Assembly: GCA_038496675.1 (NCBI GenBank)
Contig: CM076662.1
Coordinates: forward strand, 20,309,523 to 20,373,522
Source of the DNA: Rachycentron canadum
Taxonomy: Eukaryota > Chordata > Actinopteri > Carangiformes > Rachycentridae
Direction of reading: 5' to 3'
DNA: 64,000 bases
Shown one piece after another: positions 63,677 through 64,000 of the stretch. A model generated the notes under the pieces. The model had not been told where the DNA came from and did no database searches. It saw nothing but the letters and a program-made list of their open reading frames with translations. Positions within the stretch are counted from its first letter, which is position 1; each line of letters begins with the position of its first letter. Position numbers and translations under genes: made by a program.

Positions 63677-64000
63677 GCCCGAGCACCGAGGGTGTGAGGA
63701 CCCTATGGAAACTGTAGTTTATTATTAATTTTCTTCCGCTCTGTAAAAAAAAAAAAAAAGCCTTTTCTGCAGCGTCCTCGTGCTCAAAAAAATCATGAAT
63801 CTCTGCACATGCGTAAGAAAATTTTCATTATTTATTGGTCTTGCACATAGATATTGGCAAAATGGCTCAATAGCGCCCTCAATGAGGCCCTTCCTACGAC
63901 CATGGGTTCACTTACCTGTGTGAACATTGGATCGCACATGAAACATGCAAAGGCGCCTTTTACCCATAGCCTAAACCTAATTTTCAATGGGTTTGAAGCA
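63677..64000 (+). repeat. Start of a widespread teleost repeat, cut by the window end
   Basis: Opens gggcccgagcaccgagggtg then tgaggaccctatggaaactg, the well-known start of a high-copy fish repeat. Later phrases (aatcatgaatctctgcacat, aatggctcaatagcgccctc, ttttcaatgggtttgaagca) fit the same family. It is followed by an A15 run and extends past 64000. The family name is not known to me. Confidence 0.75.

Larger units (their letters stand above)
1..64000 (-). other. pard3: Internal part of the pard3 (PAR-3 polarity scaffold) gene
   Basis: Gene-level entry. PAR-3 is a scaffold of the PAR-3/PAR-6/aPKC complex that sets apical-basal and axonal polarity at tight junctions and the cell cortex. Ten minus-strand exons, listed separately, join in one frame and match vertebrate PARD3 in order from just after the N-terminal oligomerisation domain to just before PDZ3, about 507 codons of a protein that is usually about 1350 residues. 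PARD3 is favoured over PARD3B by stretches such as [20 protein letters not shown] in PDZ2 and DEQEPHHGGDGTSASSTGTQ near the start. Both gene ends lie outside the window. No second gene was supported on either strand. Which of the teleost pard3a duplicates this is remains undetermined. Confidence 0.93.
45835..64000 (-). other. pard3: Partial intron upstream of exon 3, at least 18 kb
   Basis: The preceding exon, which should encode the second half of the N-terminal oligomerisation domain, was not recognised. Contents include a LINE-tail-like piece (46,031-46,092), a second copy of the nuclear-receptor-motif repeat (50,095-50,375), a G-rich run (52,358-52,387), a Tc1-like fossil (55,255-55,440), a foldback-like repeat (57,020-57,690), a tRNA-derived SINE head (58,430-58,500), an assembly gap (61,444-61,820), a hairpin (62,047-62,081) and the start of a teleost repeat at the right edge. 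The stretch 52,600-55,200 looks like old repeat-derived or unique sequence without a supported gene. Confidence 0.7.

Overview
The window looks like teleost fish nuclear DNA, probably percomorph. The evidence is long introns with GT-AG junctions, dense CA/GT microsatellites, fish-type interspersed repeats (a V-SINE/DANA-like element, a Tc1-like fossil, and a terminal repeat opening GGGCCCGAGCACCGAG), and a vertebrate gene split into short exons. There are no operons, no intact transposons and no long intact ORFs. Species calling rests on repeat style only.

One gene explains all the coding sequence I can support: pard3 (par-3 family cell polarity regulator, the PAR-3/Bazooka scaffold), on the minus strand, so transcription runs from high to low coordinates. 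Ten internal exons are recognised, in order: 45834-45658, 40624-40434, 40134-39991, 22720-22629, 20683-20600, 18153-18028, 15915-15512, 11993-11854, 11297-11169 and 8640-8605. Every junction is GT-AG and the phases agree, giving one frame of about 507 complete codons (1523 nt). The segment begins after the N-terminal oligomerisation domain. It contains the conserved RRSSDP site, a Ser/Arg-rich linker, all of PDZ1, a His/Pro-rich inter-PDZ linker, all of PDZ2, and a 12-residue microexon just before PDZ3. The N-terminal coding exons (above 64000) and PDZ3 through the C terminus (below 1) were not found. The sequence fits PARD3 rather than PARD3B; which teleost pard3a duplicate it is cannot be decided here.

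Layout: 1-8604 is the partial intron after the microexon, with purine/pyrimidine blocks, a minisatellite and a V-SINE-like element. 8605-22720 is the exon-dense core with PDZ1, PDZ2 and the microexon. 22721-39990 is a 17.3 kb intron holding four same-orientation copies of one fish repeat family and a cluster of CA/GT arrays. 39991-45834 holds three N-terminal linker exons. 45835-64000 is a partial intron of at least 18 kb with several degraded repeats and a 377 bp assembly gap.

Most notable observations: the 36-nt microexon lies between CU-rich tracts on both sides, a layout typical of PTB/SRRM4-regulated neural microexons. The assembly gap is flanked by what reads as a Tn5/Nextera mosaic-end adapter after a G run, a technical artefact. 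A dispersed repeat carries DR1-type nuclear-receptor motifs. A short, nearly perfect hairpin lies about 230 bp from the gap. I found no convincing previously undescribed multi-gene system.
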